DNA of 64,000 bases. It comes from Epiperipatus broadwayi (taxonomy: Eukaryota > Onychophora > Udeonychophora > Euonychophora > Peripatidae). Of this stretch, positions 37,901 through 48,780 are shown one piece after another. The notes beneath the pieces are model-generated. The model had not been told where the DNA came from, made no database searches, and was given only the letters and a program-made list of their open reading frames with translations. The translations under genes were made by a program, and so were the position numbers. The stretch's first letter is position 1; each line of letters starts with the position of its first letter. The stretch lies in NCBI GenBank assembly GCA_028023455.1, contig JAQFVV010012396.1, forward strand, positions 8,536,085-8,600,084. The letters run 5' to 3'.

Positions 37901-38251
37901 TAGATATAACCGTGTCTAGATTCAGATAATCTAGTGGCGCCCTGCTAGACCATATTCACTTAGTATTTGTTTAAACATGCACTTAACATCAAACCAAGAA
38001 ATGAAAGTGGATAAAACCTACTGCCTGTATACCTGAGTTATATTTTATTGAATTACTAGTGTACTCACTTCACGTGATTTCATATAAATACTGGTTATTA
38101 ATAATTTGATCAACCTTATAATTCTTGATATTTGGACTCCTTTACTCAGATATAATAATATCTTTTGATATTTTAATTTTTAATTTATGATTATTCTATA
38201 TATTGATATTTGGTAATATTTTATTTATTTGATACTTTTAATTAGGTTACA
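34957..38251 (+). repeat. 5' LTR, 3295 bp
   Basis: Matches 41173-44394 almost base for base from TGTGCCATTACAATTTGG to gatcaacctt (38121). Differences are a few substitutions, 1-6-bp indels and T-run lengths, which points to fairly recent insertion. The last ~130 bp (38122-38251) is only loosely similar to the end of the other LTR, though both finish gttaca. It contains (ATT)n, (ATC)n and a tRNA-like module near its 3' end. Small frames within it, such as the 60-codon one repeated in both LTRs, are not considered coding. Confidence 0.93.
37861..37952 (-). repeat. tRNA-like module in the 5' LTR
   Basis: Ninety-two bases on -. They start TGGTCTAGCAGGGCGCC (A-box-like), then a perfect 7-bp hairpin CTAGATT-ATCTG-AATCTAG in the anticodon-arm position, a long variable-arm-like segment, and GGGTTTGAATCCC (B-box-like, one base from GGTTCGANNCC). 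The acceptor halves do not pair, so it is not a functional tRNA. It could be a trapped SINE head or an internal pol III promoter relic. Duplicated in the 3' LTR. Confidence 0.5.
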
Positions 38252-38252
38252 A

Positions 38253-38271
38253 TGGACACCCAACTGGGGCC
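38253..38271 (+). promoter_or_regulatory. Primer-binding site
   Basis: TGGACACCCAACTGGGGCC begins one base after the 5' LTR's terminal CA. It is close to the tRNA-Lys(1,2) primer-binding sequence TGGCGCCCAACGTGGGGC known from other LTR elements, with a few changes and one missing base. The position and the TGG start are exactly as expected for minus-strand DNA priming. Confidence 0.85.
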
Positions 38272-39579
38272 TGATATTTTACCATATACCTGAAAAAGAG
38301 AGTCTATAGAATGATGGGAGATGTGTGGTTAAAAATAGAGAAATTTTTTTTTAGTAAAATTTTTTTTTTTCAGTAAAAAATTTTTTTTTGTCTTACAAAA
38401 TTTTCTAGGCCAAACAGTCTTATTTTAGATGATGATGTTTAATATGATTTAATTTTTCATTGATGATGATAAAATGGGTACAGCCATAAAACAGCTTAGT
38501 TTTTTTTTTATCAATTTTGAAAATAGAGATGAATATCACAACTTAAGACAAAGGTGAAATAAATAATAGATTTTTTTTTGTGGAACATTAAAATGATTTA
38601 TTGCCAGATAGGATAGGCATAGTAATAGTGATGAATTATGGAATAGTAGTCTCATGTGTGTTTGGGGAGTTCATTTTGTAAAAAGTCTATGATTTTAGAG
38701 GTTTGATTGGATGGTTGATCGTTGGAGTTTGGTTGGTTAGATTGCAGTTTTGATGATGAGTGGAGAGTTTTGTCATTGCCTTGAGAATGCTATGTATTTC
38801 GTGTAACTTATGAATGATCAAACCCATTCACTGCTCCAACCCGATTTATATGTTATCTTTATTTTATCATGAAGCAGTTAACAGCAGACCTGCCATGATA
38901 CCAGCCTATAAGTCTCCAAGAGAGAGAGCACGGCATAGTTTTCCAATCAAGTTATATGTTATTCTTATTTTATCATGAAGCAGTTAACAGTAGTCCTGCC
39001 ATGATATCAGCCTATAAGTCTCCAAGAGAGAGAGCAAGGTTTCGTTTTTGTAGTCTATAATAAGCAGGGCATTCCTTGATACTTGCCACATAAGACTCCA
39101 AGAGAGAGAGCAAGGCATAGTTTATCTATTTTAGCCCCTAAGACTTAATAGTTCTTTTATTGCAACAGAGTTTGCTTCATTCAATCAAGGGTTGTGGTAG
39201 TTAATAGTGATCGAATTGGGATGATCTTCTGAGTGCTCGTGATGCATTGTGTGATTATAGTGCTGTGACTGAATTCTTTTATTTATCTCAAGATTGTGAA
39301 CTGCTAGTCATTCTGTGGACTGTCAATATCTGTCGGATTTCTGGGAGAATGGATGAATGTATAATTTGGGCTATTACAGACAGACATGCACTATATAGAT
39401 TATTGTTGTGTAGTTCATTAAATAAGGATATTAAAATTTTTTTTTTTGTTGTATTTGTAATGCATAATAAGGTGAAAATCAAATCAGTCAGTTGGTCAGA
39501 ATAGGTGTCAGACAGGGAGAAGATGTGTGGATTTTTGATGGTCAGGGAAGTACAGATGGGATATATATAGTTTTATAAC
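38272..39579 (+). other. Leader of the LTR element with tandem repeats
   Basis: About 1.3 kb without a supported gene between primer site and gag. At 38845-39125 it holds three diverged tandem units. The first two are about 105 bp each (gttat...atcatgaagcagttaacag, then ctccaagagagagagca). The third is shorter and retains the ctccaagagagagagcaagg block. This is the region where packaging signals normally lie. The two ~85-codon opposed frames at 39247-39504 are unconvincing. Confidence 0.6.
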
Positions 39580-40857
39580 ATGAGTGAACTAAATTATAAT
39601 ATGGAAGAGGCTCAGATAGCAAAGATAGCACCATCAGACATGGACATGATAATGCAGATGCTCAGAAGTATGAGAGAGGAGAGTAAGCAAAGTATGATAA
39701 ATCTAGAACAAAAGATGGAGAAAAGTATAGAGAGTCTAAGAGAAGAGAGTAAGAAAAGTATGGAAAGTCTAGGACAAAGGATATGTCAATCCATAGAGAG
39801 CATAATAGAAGGTAGTCAAAGATCACTAGTGTTAAAAGATAAGCTAGATTGTCAGACTACTGATAATAGAGAAAGGAGCGAGAGATTAGAGGAAGAAATA
39901 GGTAAATCAGCTAATATACTGATAGAGGAGAGTAGATCACAAGAAGTGGAAAGGCCAATAGTAGCCATAAAATCTAATCTCTCAGTAAAAAGAATACATG
40001 AGGTGATGGACAGAGAGCAGATTGGGATAGATCATGAAGTGAAAAGAAGGAAACGAGAATTGGAAGAAAAACTTCATGCATCCAATAAGATGATTGATTT
40101 AAGAGAGGCAATAAGGAAGATGAAACCAGTTATTTTAGAAAGAGAGCAAAAGTTTCAACAGTCTGTAGTTCTCAATCTAGTAACTAACCAGCATGTGTGG
40201 TTTCAAAAATCTGTCTTCTCAAATAGATTGGAGATACCTTATATATGGTATAGAGAGACAATCTTTCTGAAAAATGTAAATGTCCAAATCTCTCTGAAAA
40301 ATTCAACTGCTCTGGAAAAGTCAAAAATAAGTTATATCTGGTACAGAGAGGCAATCTCTCTGAAGAGTTTAAATGTCCATTATATATCATACAGAGAATC
40401 AATCTCTCTGAAAAATTTAAATGCTCTGTTAAATTTAAGTGTGCCTTATATTTGGTACAAAGAGTCAACCTTTTTAGAGAGTTTAAAAATAAATTATACG
40501 TGGCTCAGAGAATCATCCTCTCTGGAAGATTTAAAAATAAATTATATATGGCACAGAGAATCAATCTCTCTGGAAGATTTAAGGATGAATTATATATGGT
40601 ACAGAGAGTCAATCTTTCTGGAAAATTTAAAAATAAAGTATGTATGGTATAGAGAGTCAATCTCTCTGAAAAACTTCAAGGCATATTATGTATGGTACCA
40701 AGAGTCCATATTTCTAAATGGAGTTTGTAATAGGAGGTTATATAAAATAAATCCTCCAGATATGTTTTATAAATATCCAGTCAAGATGAAAAATGGAAAT
40801 ATTAAAAAGGGACTGGATGTACAGGTGCATTTTTATGCAGACCACAATATGATTTGA
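39580..40857 (+). CDS. Gag-like protein with coiled coil and 16-residue repeats
   Basis: 425 codons, intact. Residues about 15-130 are strongly charged heptad-like coiled coil with internal repetition (MREESKQSMINLEQKM, then LREESKKSMESLGQR). Residues about 130-200 are basic and helical (VKRRKRELEEKL). Residues about 204-375 are roughly ten units with consensus YIWYRESISLENLKIN, encoded by a 48-bp minisatellite. No zinc knuckle, major-homology-like capsid motif, protease or RT is visible. Its position directly after the leader in an LTR element makes a gag-derived structural protein the best reading. The expanded repeat is probably a late addition. The start ATG at 39580 is preceded by in-frame stops. 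The tail (about 376-425) is not recognised. Confidence 0.7.
   Translation: MSELNYNMEEAQIAKIAPSDMDMIMQMLRSMREESKQSMINLEQKMEKSIESLREESKKSMESLGQRICQSIESIIEGSQRSLVLKDKLDCQTTDNRERSERLEEEIGKSANILIEESRSQEVERPIVAIKSNLSVKRIHEVMDREQIGIDHEVKRRKRELEEKLHASNKMIDLREAIRKMKPVILEREQKFQQSVVLNLVTNQHVWFQKSVFSNRLEIPYIWYRETIFLKNVNVQISLKNSTALEKSKISYIWYREAISLKSLNVHYISYRESISLKNLNALLNLSVPYIWYKESTFLESLKINYTWLRESSSLEDLKINYIWHRESISLEDLRMNYIWYRESIFLENLKIKYVWYRESISLKNFKAYYVWYQESIFLNGVCNRRLYKINPPDMFYKYPVKMKNGNIKKGLDVQVHFYADHNMI
40190..40715 (+). repeat. 48-bp minisatellite inside the gag-like gene
   Basis: About ten units based on ttatatatggtacagagagt and caatctctctggaaaattta. Because 48 is a multiple of three, the array stays open in the gag frame. 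It is also open in a second forward frame (40452-40652, units like KNKLYMAQRINLSGRF) and on the reverse strand (40184-40468). Two interruptions (between units 2-3 and 4-5) carry extra truncated units. Confidence 0.88.
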
Positions 40858-40981
40858 AAAGAAAAAGCCATTCCAAATTACTAAAAAAATAGGAGAGAAT
40901 GCCTTTATGCTTGCTGCTCTTGATGGGAATAAGGGGACCTATAATGCTAGGAGTTTGATCCCTTATACTTCAGCAGAATAG
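40853..40981 (+). pseudogene. Integrase C-terminal (GPY/F-type) remnant
   Basis: Forty-two codons, +1 relative to the gag frame, starting at its stop codon. They read KKPFQITKKIGENAFML, then an LDG.KGTYNARSLIPYTS tail and TAG. This is the pattern of the Ty3/Gypsy integrase C-terminus, where GPF.I.KRI..NAY.L is followed by ..NVR.L.PY. It shows that the element descends from a pol-bearing Gypsy-like element by a large internal deletion that joined gag-side sequence to the end of integrase. Confidence 0.6.
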
Positions 40982-41157
40982 CCTGGCAAAGATCTCCAAA
41001 TAAATTATTTTTAGGTTTTTTTTTAATGAAAAATATATTTACCAGTAGTTAATTTTTTTTTATATATATTATAAGTGTTTATTATTATTAGTGTATTTAT
41101 TAGTTAGGATTTTTTTTTTTTAATATAGTTAAAACAAAAGTGCTGATGATTTTATCC

Positions 41158-41171
41158 GAAGGGGGAGAAAG
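41158..41171 (+). promoter_or_regulatory. Polypurine tract
   Basis: GAAGGGGGAGAAAG, ending one base before the TG of the 3' LTR. This is the expected plus-strand primer position. Confidence 0.88.
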
Positions 41172-41172
41172 T

Positions 41173-44100
41173 TGTGCCATTACAATTTGGTCACTAGCCA
41201 AATTTATAGTAATGTGCATGTAGAAAAGGTAAACCAAAAATCATCATCACAATTTTATATAACCATAAAGGAAGCTGTAGGGCATCCAAGTTCAAACCCT
41301 ACAAGGTCCAGTTCTAAAAGCTTTAAACAGAGAAAGAATGGGTCAACAATTATATGCTTTATTTGTTTGTGTGTTGATAGAAAGGTAATACACACATTTA
41401 AACTATTTAATATTTAAATTTTCTGTTAAAAAGCAAAGTTATAATGCATACATATAGGCAATGTATGTGTAAATTATTTATTTGTTTTATATTTCAAATA
41501 TTCAACATTTTAACTTTCTTTAAAACTAACCTATGCTTGATCAATTCTAACATTTTATTCTATACTTCTATTTTGCTTTTCTTTAATTATAAGTGGGATT
41601 TAAAAGTTACAGATTTAATTAAATAATTGGGTTATAATTACTAAGCTAGCAATTATAGTATTTAAGGTTAGTTTATGAATGATTTGAAAGAATGCAGGAT
41701 GTGTGTACATTACATACAAAATTTTACATTTCCTAAATATTGAAAGAAAAGGAAGTATTAAATCTGTTAAATTATTTTTTTTGTACAATTTTTTTTTGTT
41801 AAAAGAGGAAATCTGTTTAATCAGATATCGATCTTTGTAGTAAATTTTTTGTAAATGATTGTCACTTTGGAGCTATAATTTTTGAAATTGTCTTATCAAG
41901 ATCTAAAGAAGGAAGCTCAAAGATTTGAAGTGTTACCTGGATGTTAAAAAGAAAGAAAAAACAAAAGAAAGGAAATAAGAATTGAGTCTATTTTTTTTTT
42001 TAAAACAAAAGTGTCTGGAAAAAGGATTGAACTTTTCAGTTGAAAAATACTTTGGTTGAAAATAAATTAGAGATCTAATTAAAACAAATTTGTCCAAAAA
42101 TAGCAAGTGATGCTATCTCTGATTGGTTAAGTTAGCTAAAAATTGGATATAAAAAGCTGTCTTAGATTATTATTGTGATTGATTCAGATTATTAAACTAT
42201 CAAATTTGAATGTTGAAAATATAAGAAATGGCGGGCTAGAAAAATTATATGTATATTCCATGATTGCCGGACCATCTGGAGGAAGCTGCACATCACATAG
42301 GAAAGAAAAGATGTGTCTAAAATAATATTCTACACCTTTCAACTGACCAGATAAATAAGATGTTTTTAATAGAAGGAAGAAAGCATTCACCTGCATTCAA
42401 AGAAGATGAATTAATCTACTGATAAATATTAATCATCAAGTCCAATTAATTGTTCCAACAACTGATTTTAAACTCAAGAAAATTTACAAATGGGAAAACA
42501 ACTGCTGTATTTCATCCACATGCTTGACAGGAAGAGAAGAAAATTTAATATAATGATTTCCAAATTGTCCACTAAAGCAAATAACCTCAATAGAGTCATC
42601 ATCATTAAATAGTTATACACCTCAAGAAAGAGATTGTTCCCAGTCGGACGGAAATGGTAGCTGCAGAAATATAAACATACAAGACAAGTTTGAACCCTTG
42701 GAAATTCGCCACAAACAAAAGATCGGTAATATGACTTTTTATATCTATTTTCTTTATGATATCAGTCTTAATAAACATTTTAGCAATAAAGTGGTATATT
42801 TTTATTTAAAGAACTTTTAAAGACTATTCAGATCGATTAAAACAAGAATGTCTTACTAATAATAACTTTGAGCTTCATAAATGATCTTGAATGTATGAAA
42901 ATTATTTGTTTATTAATTTTACAGTTATGAAATATGAATATGTAAAACAATTTTTTTTTTATGGTATTATGATTTTAGTTTTAACTAATATATTATTATT
43001 TTGGTTTTAAATAATATTTTGTTATTATGGGATAAAACACGCACATACATAATAATATTTTTATATGTGTATAATTGGAAGTGAATGTGGAATAATGAGT
43101 AGTATTAGAATATTAGATTATTTTGTTTCAAGTTCAGTATAGATTTCAGCGCTTGGAAGGGAGGGGGAGAAAATAATTTAAAACTTTTTTCTAAAACTTG
43201 CTCTTTCAATTTTACTAACATTTTTTTTTACATTCTATTTACATGTTGGATTTTAAAGTATGTGTGCTAATGAGCAGATAATATTTTTTTTTTTAAATAC
43301 TTTTCTCATGGAGTGAAAATCATGGTCAATGTGACGTCCAACTTAATACAAAATACATTTGAAGGGAAAGGGGGAAGAACTTAAAATTAATCTGAGGATT
43401 GTTATATAATCAATTATTATTATTATTCATGTCAATTTTCATATTTATCTAGAAATTTTTATGTATATGTTAGAAATGTAGTAATAAATATTAGTTTGTT
43501 TTATTAAACGAGGCGTATATATTTCATTAAGTGTAGTCTTTGTTAAGTGTGATTATTCATCATCATCAATGGTTGAATATTAGTTATTTAAGATATAAGT
43601 AAATATGCTAAAATTAAGCAATAATTATGAATTTCTTTATAAAATTTAGTTTTATGTTTAGGCTTAGTCCTAGAGCTGTAGTTGAAACCCTTGTCATTAT
43701 CGTTATTATTATCATCATCATCATCGTCATCAACGTTTTAATTAATGAGCTGTTTAACTGTTTAAAGGCCATAAATAAATATTGATTTTATAATATTTAG
43801 TGATCTCTTAGTATTATTATAACCACATCCCATCATCTATTTCATGCAAGGATGAGTGAATTGCCATCCTAAATTAGTTATATATAATCTGAGCTAGTGA
43901 ACTTATAAAAATATTGAAACACATTTGTTATGTTAAGATCTGAGAAATGATTTATGTTCAATGAACTCCACTTTGGTTTAAAGATGTTTTACTTTTACCT
44001 AAATATTAGTGCGTATAGTGATATGGCTCAAAAAGCAAAATCTCTCATTTTTTATTAGAAATAAAGTACCAAAAAGGGATTCAAACCCGGTACATGTGAA

Positions 44101-44394
44101 AGGTTATTAGATATAACCGTGTCTAGATTCAGATAATCTAGTGGCGCCCTGCTAGACCATATTCACTTAGTATTTGTTTAAACATGCACTTAACATCAAA
44201 CCAAGAAATGAAAGTGGATAAAACCTACTGCCTGTATACCTGAGTTATATTTTATTGAATTACTAGTGTACTCACTTCACGTGATTTCATATAATACTGG
44301 TTATTAATAATTTGATCAACCTTTACTTATGATCATTCTATGGACTACTCAGGTATGGTAATATCTTTTTTTTTGACTCATTTATTATGTTACA
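41173..44394 (+). repeat. 3' LTR, 3222 bp
   Basis: Near-identical to the 5' LTR until gatcaacctt (about 44325). After that the final ~67 bp (ending tattatgttaca) is much shorter than, and different from, the corresponding 5' LTR end. Both ends can be loosely aligned (ggactc/ggactac, gtaatatctttt, gttaca). Flanked on the right by atatatatatattcta. Confidence 0.92.
44068..44159 (-). repeat. tRNA-like module in the 3' LTR
   Basis: Same as the module at 37861-37952, essentially unchanged, as expected for sequence carried within the LTR. Confidence 0.5.
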
Positions 44395-45910
44395 ATATAT
44401 ATATATTCTATTCTATAACATGAACACCACATGGGAGAAAAAAAATCAAATATTCCTTTAAACATATAAAATAACAAATTAAATAGATATAGTAAAAAGA
44501 ATATATTGAAAGCATGCTAGGCAGTAATAAAGCTAAATATTATTTTAAAAAGCTATCTTTTCTGTTCAAATTTTCATTTTGCCAGATATTACATTGGCTC
44601 AGAAAAGAAGAAAATTAGTAACAATTGAATTAATTAAAATTTAGAAATATGGAAATTATTTAATAATAAAAAATATTTAGGTTTAATTGTTAAAAATCTG
44701 CCGATGAGATATTAGAATGAATTTCTATAGGAATCCCACACTGATAGTATTTGTGGCTAATAATTCACTTATTTGACTTGCAATTTATACATTAATTTTA
44801 TAAAATTTGAAATTTTTAGCAATATTTTTCATTTTCAATTGCAGTCAAAAAATAATAAATTTGCTTGAGTAATTTTAATTTTTTTATTTTTAGTGGAATT
44901 TATTATTTTTCTGTCTGATATATTTAATTCACTTTGTTATTTTTTATTATATAATTCAACAATTTTTTTTATCTATAACATTTTTGCCTTGAATTATAGT
45001 TATTATTATTTATTAATAATTCCTTATATAAATATGTATGTGTGCATATATTATTAATAAAACTAATAATTATTTACTATTATTTTTTATAATTATTATT
45101 TTTTATAAAGATTCAATTTGTTATTGTTAAAAAAAATTAGCAAATATACAAATCTTTTTATTTTTTATAAAAATTCTTTAAAATAACTTTATTTTTTCTT
45201 TAACAAATACATTTAAAATTAAATTTGAATATCTTTTTTTTTTTTAAATGTGCTCAAAAAAAAAGAAGAAAAAGAGCGTTTTTGACTAAATTTTTCAATT
45301 AAGAAAAGTTCAATAACAGCACAATCCAATTCATATATATGTGTATGCAATGAAAGTTTAAAAAATATACAAACAATACAATGAATGTTTTTTCTTCTAA
45401 ATTATATTTTACACAAAACTGCAAATACAACTAATATCAGGCATCCATTTTGATCTGTAAAATTTAGATATCAATTTGGTTTTCTTAACTTTTCCTAAAT
45501 CAAATGATGAACGTATTAAACTTTTTTTTTTTAAATTTTAACTTAGAAATGTATATAGTAATTATTTTAGCCATAAGCCATAAAAGCTGAAAGCTGATTA
45601 ATGTCATTAAAAAATTAATAATTTTAAAGTGAAGTTATGATAACAGTGGTTAAAATCTAATTGCCAAATAGTGGTGAAACATTTTAGATATTGTTTTAAG
45701 CCATATACTGTGATAATTTTAGCTATCAGCTATAGAATTAAAATTTGATAATTAATTAAAATTGACAAAATAATAATAATAATTTTGAAACACAATTTTG
45801 ATAACAATGATAAAAATCTATATGCAAAATATAGAATTATTAAATTACTAGTGGTGAGAATATTATTGGTATAATATTTAATTATTTTCATAGGTGTGTA
45901 TACTATAATA
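44395..45910. other. AT-rich non-coding DNA
   Basis: Extremely AT-rich, with (ATT)n-like runs and poly-T. No gene seen. Confidence 0.5.
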
Positions 45911-46401
45911 ATTTTAAAACAGGCAAAAACTCCACTATACATATTGCCACACTGCAAGTTAGAACAATCAATGGATGCCAGAAGGCTTGTGCATAAACCA
46001 TCTAGTGCCTACTCGTCCAAATCCCCAGACTAGTTTCTGGCTTGCGGCCAAAGACACCAAAATGTATGGGTACTGAACTGAGTCCAAATGTATATGACTA
46101 TATAAGCTGATAGGCCTGGATTGAAAATATTAAGGTGTTTTCAATTCAAGACTGATAGTTTTGTAGCTAAGTATAGATAAAATGTGGCTGCTGGGGGTTG
46201 CATTAGATCCTAAGATCTAGGTGCAGTGCTCTCAGATCCAAAGCTCCTCATTGACGAAGGCCACAGGCCAGAAACTAGTTTGGGGATATTGGATGAGTAG
46301 GCACTAGATGGGAATTTTATGCGCAAGCCTTCTGGCAACCATTGATTACTCTAGCTTGCAGTGTGGCAATATATATAGTGAGTTTTTTGCCTGTTTTAAT
46401 A
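45911..46401. mobile_element. Foldback element, copy B
   Basis: Arms of about 140-150 bp are highly complementary: 45911-46055 against about 46255-46401, including attgccacactgcaag, tgccagaaggcttg, ctagtgcctactc and actagtttctggc. The centre is homologous to copy A (2431-3012) but about 90 bp shorter. The outer ~35 bp of the arms (ttaaaacaggcaaaaactc) pair with each other but differ from the outer arms of copy A, so the symmetry continues past the shared element. No coding capacity. Confidence 0.82.
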
Positions 46402-48780
46402 ACAGTTATAAGCAAGGATAAGGAATTGGTGATCATGTGATGTTTATAATAATTTTAGCCATAAATGATAAAAACAGGATTTAAAGTCTGAATATTTTAA
46501 AAAATAAATAATTTTAAAGTCTGAATATGTTAAAAAATAAATAATTTTAAAGTGAAATTATCATAATGAAAATCTAATTGCTAAACATGGGATTACTAAA
46601 TTAATGAATGGCATTGGCTAAAATAAAAAATATTACAGTAAGTACTTTTGGTTGATATAGAAACCATATGAGTAAAGCTCTTCAGAGCATTTTAGCTTTG
46701 ATAAAGTGTCAAACAACTTTATCACACTTTGTAAGCTTATTTGCATTTAATTTTTTTCTGCAACTTCTTCATCTTTATTTTTTTTTAAATTCTTTTCATA
46801 CATAACAAATATCAATTTTTATCATAATCTAAAAAAATCGAGTTAAAAAAAATGAATCAGTATTGAAGTAGAAAAAAATAGTTTCTCAAAAAAAAAAAGC
46901 TGTAAATAATCAGCAATTTAATTTCAAAATATGGTACCGTTAAATCAAGGATTTACATTGTTTTTAGAAAATAAAGGATTAAAAAGTGTACAGATAGCAA
47001 AAAGAATTTCTAGGTTGAATAGTTTACTTTGTAATATTATGGTAATAATAGAGATATTTTGCTAATATGGATTAATCAAAATCAAATGGCAAATGATAGG
47101 ATCATTGAGGTAATTAATCATTTGTGAAAAGTCAAACAATTATTTGAAGAATTTTTACTAAGACTCTTAATCCAAAGTGTATTGTATAGCATTATAAGAC
47201 ATGGTAAGATTGCAGGCACACATAGGCTTGCAGCTGACCATTGTCTGATATGAAAGTTGAAGTTTGAATTCATTAATCTGTGAATTTTTATTAGGATATG
47301 CAATTTTGTTTATATTTAACTGTATAATTTTAAATCATGACTTTTAGCTTTCATTAAAATCTAACTAAAGTATGAAAACCAGAATTGTATAGAATGCCTT
47401 GTCCAAGTAAAAAATCTTTAGATTTTCTCACATTTTCTAGGCATTTTATAAAATGCTAAAAGAAAAGTTGCAAAGTATAAAATACTTTCAACAGTAACAT
47501 GTAATGTCACAAAGACAAGACTTAATGTTAAGTTACGTGTTTAATGCATAGTTAGTAAAATTTAATGATTGAAATTGTTAACAAATCTTATATACCCATG
47601 TTATTAGTTAGTTATGAAGAGCAAAAAGATAATTTCCAAGAAATTCCTTAATTCTTGAAGATTTATAAAATTTTAAAATCCTCCACTCATAGTATTTTAC
47701 TTCAAAAATAATGATGTAAAATTACTGTTATTTCTTTCCTGGCTTAATTCAGCATTGCACTACCATCATCGCATGCTAATTTATTATTATGTTTTTCCAC
47801 CAGAGGGCTTAATCAATAAGAAATAGTAATCATTCCATATTTGAATTAATAAAGTGTAACTCCATTCATTATACAGTCATAAATTTAGCATATTAATAAT
47901 TATTTAACAAAACAAAATATTTTTTTAATTTCTTTGTTCTATTATTTTATGATAAAGATTAAACATGAAAAATCCCCAGTCTTATAATTTGTATTTCTTA
48001 TATTTTTACGTATATCTTTTGAATAAAAGCTTTTTGTTGTACTATCTGTTATATTTTATAATGCCTAGATTATGAAAAATCAAAAGGGCATTCTATACAA
48101 TGCCTGCTTTTCATGCTTTGCTGGTAATATATACAGTAATTAATTTTCTGTGTATTTTAACATTTACATTTTTTTATTTTTGATACTTAAATGTTTGCTT
48201 GGATGATAACTTTGGTCTGAGCAATGAGCCTGGAATGGATGATGCCTCAATATAAGTATTTCAATGTAAGCAACAATAAATATGATTATCATATAAAGAA
48301 TGAGCTTTTGGAACCAGTTAATTTAATATACTAGACTTCTCTGAATATATTCATATATATTCCTATAGTAATATTGGAAAAATCTTAAAAAAATTTCAGA
48401 ATTGTATTTTTAATTTCAGATTAATTTTAATCCACATAGTTCAAGTATTTATATGATTACAGGCAAATACTGAAGTCACATAAAGAAATTAATTTAAATA
48501 ATGTTTACCATAGTAGCTAAGAAAATTTAATATTTGTTAATAAAATATGAAAATTCAATTAATTTTTTACTAGGAATAATCCTTGAAAGTTCTTATATTT
48601 AATGATAATGTGTCAGCAATTATTAAATTTGAGATATTTTAAGTTCTTGAATTTATTTACAGTGTATTTTTTATCATAGTGAAGCAAGCATTTAAAGAAC
48701 TTAAAATCATGAATGCTATTACTAGAAGTATATACTCTTATTCTTCTCCTTTACTTTCTTTGCATTTCTTTATATATATT
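46402..48780. other. AT-rich non-coding DNA
   Basis: A 35-bp tandem duplication (ttttaaagtctgaatat..ttaaaaaataaataat, twice at about 46470-46545) is the only local structure. No gene recognised. Confidence 0.5.

Larger units (their letters stand above)
34957..44394 (+). mobile_element. Non-autonomous Ty3/Gypsy-like LTR retrotransposon with giant LTRs
   Basis: Complete element of about 9.4 kb. It has a 5' LTR (34957-38251), primer-binding site (38253), leader with tandem repeats, gag-like frame, an integrase tail remnant, polypurine tract (41158-41171) and 3' LTR (41173-44394). It starts TG, ends CA, and is flanked on both sides by atat(at), compatible with a 4-bp target duplication but ambiguous because the target is (TA)n. 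No protease, RT or RNase H domain is present, so movement would need enzymes from a related element. The LTRs are longer than the 2.9-kb body. This resembles the LARD-type class, but with residual gag coding. Confidence 0.88.

Noticed and set aside
40184-40652. Second forward frame and antisense frame through the 48-bp repeat as separate genes
   Set aside because: Explained by a repeat unit length divisible by three. No start context or independent motif.
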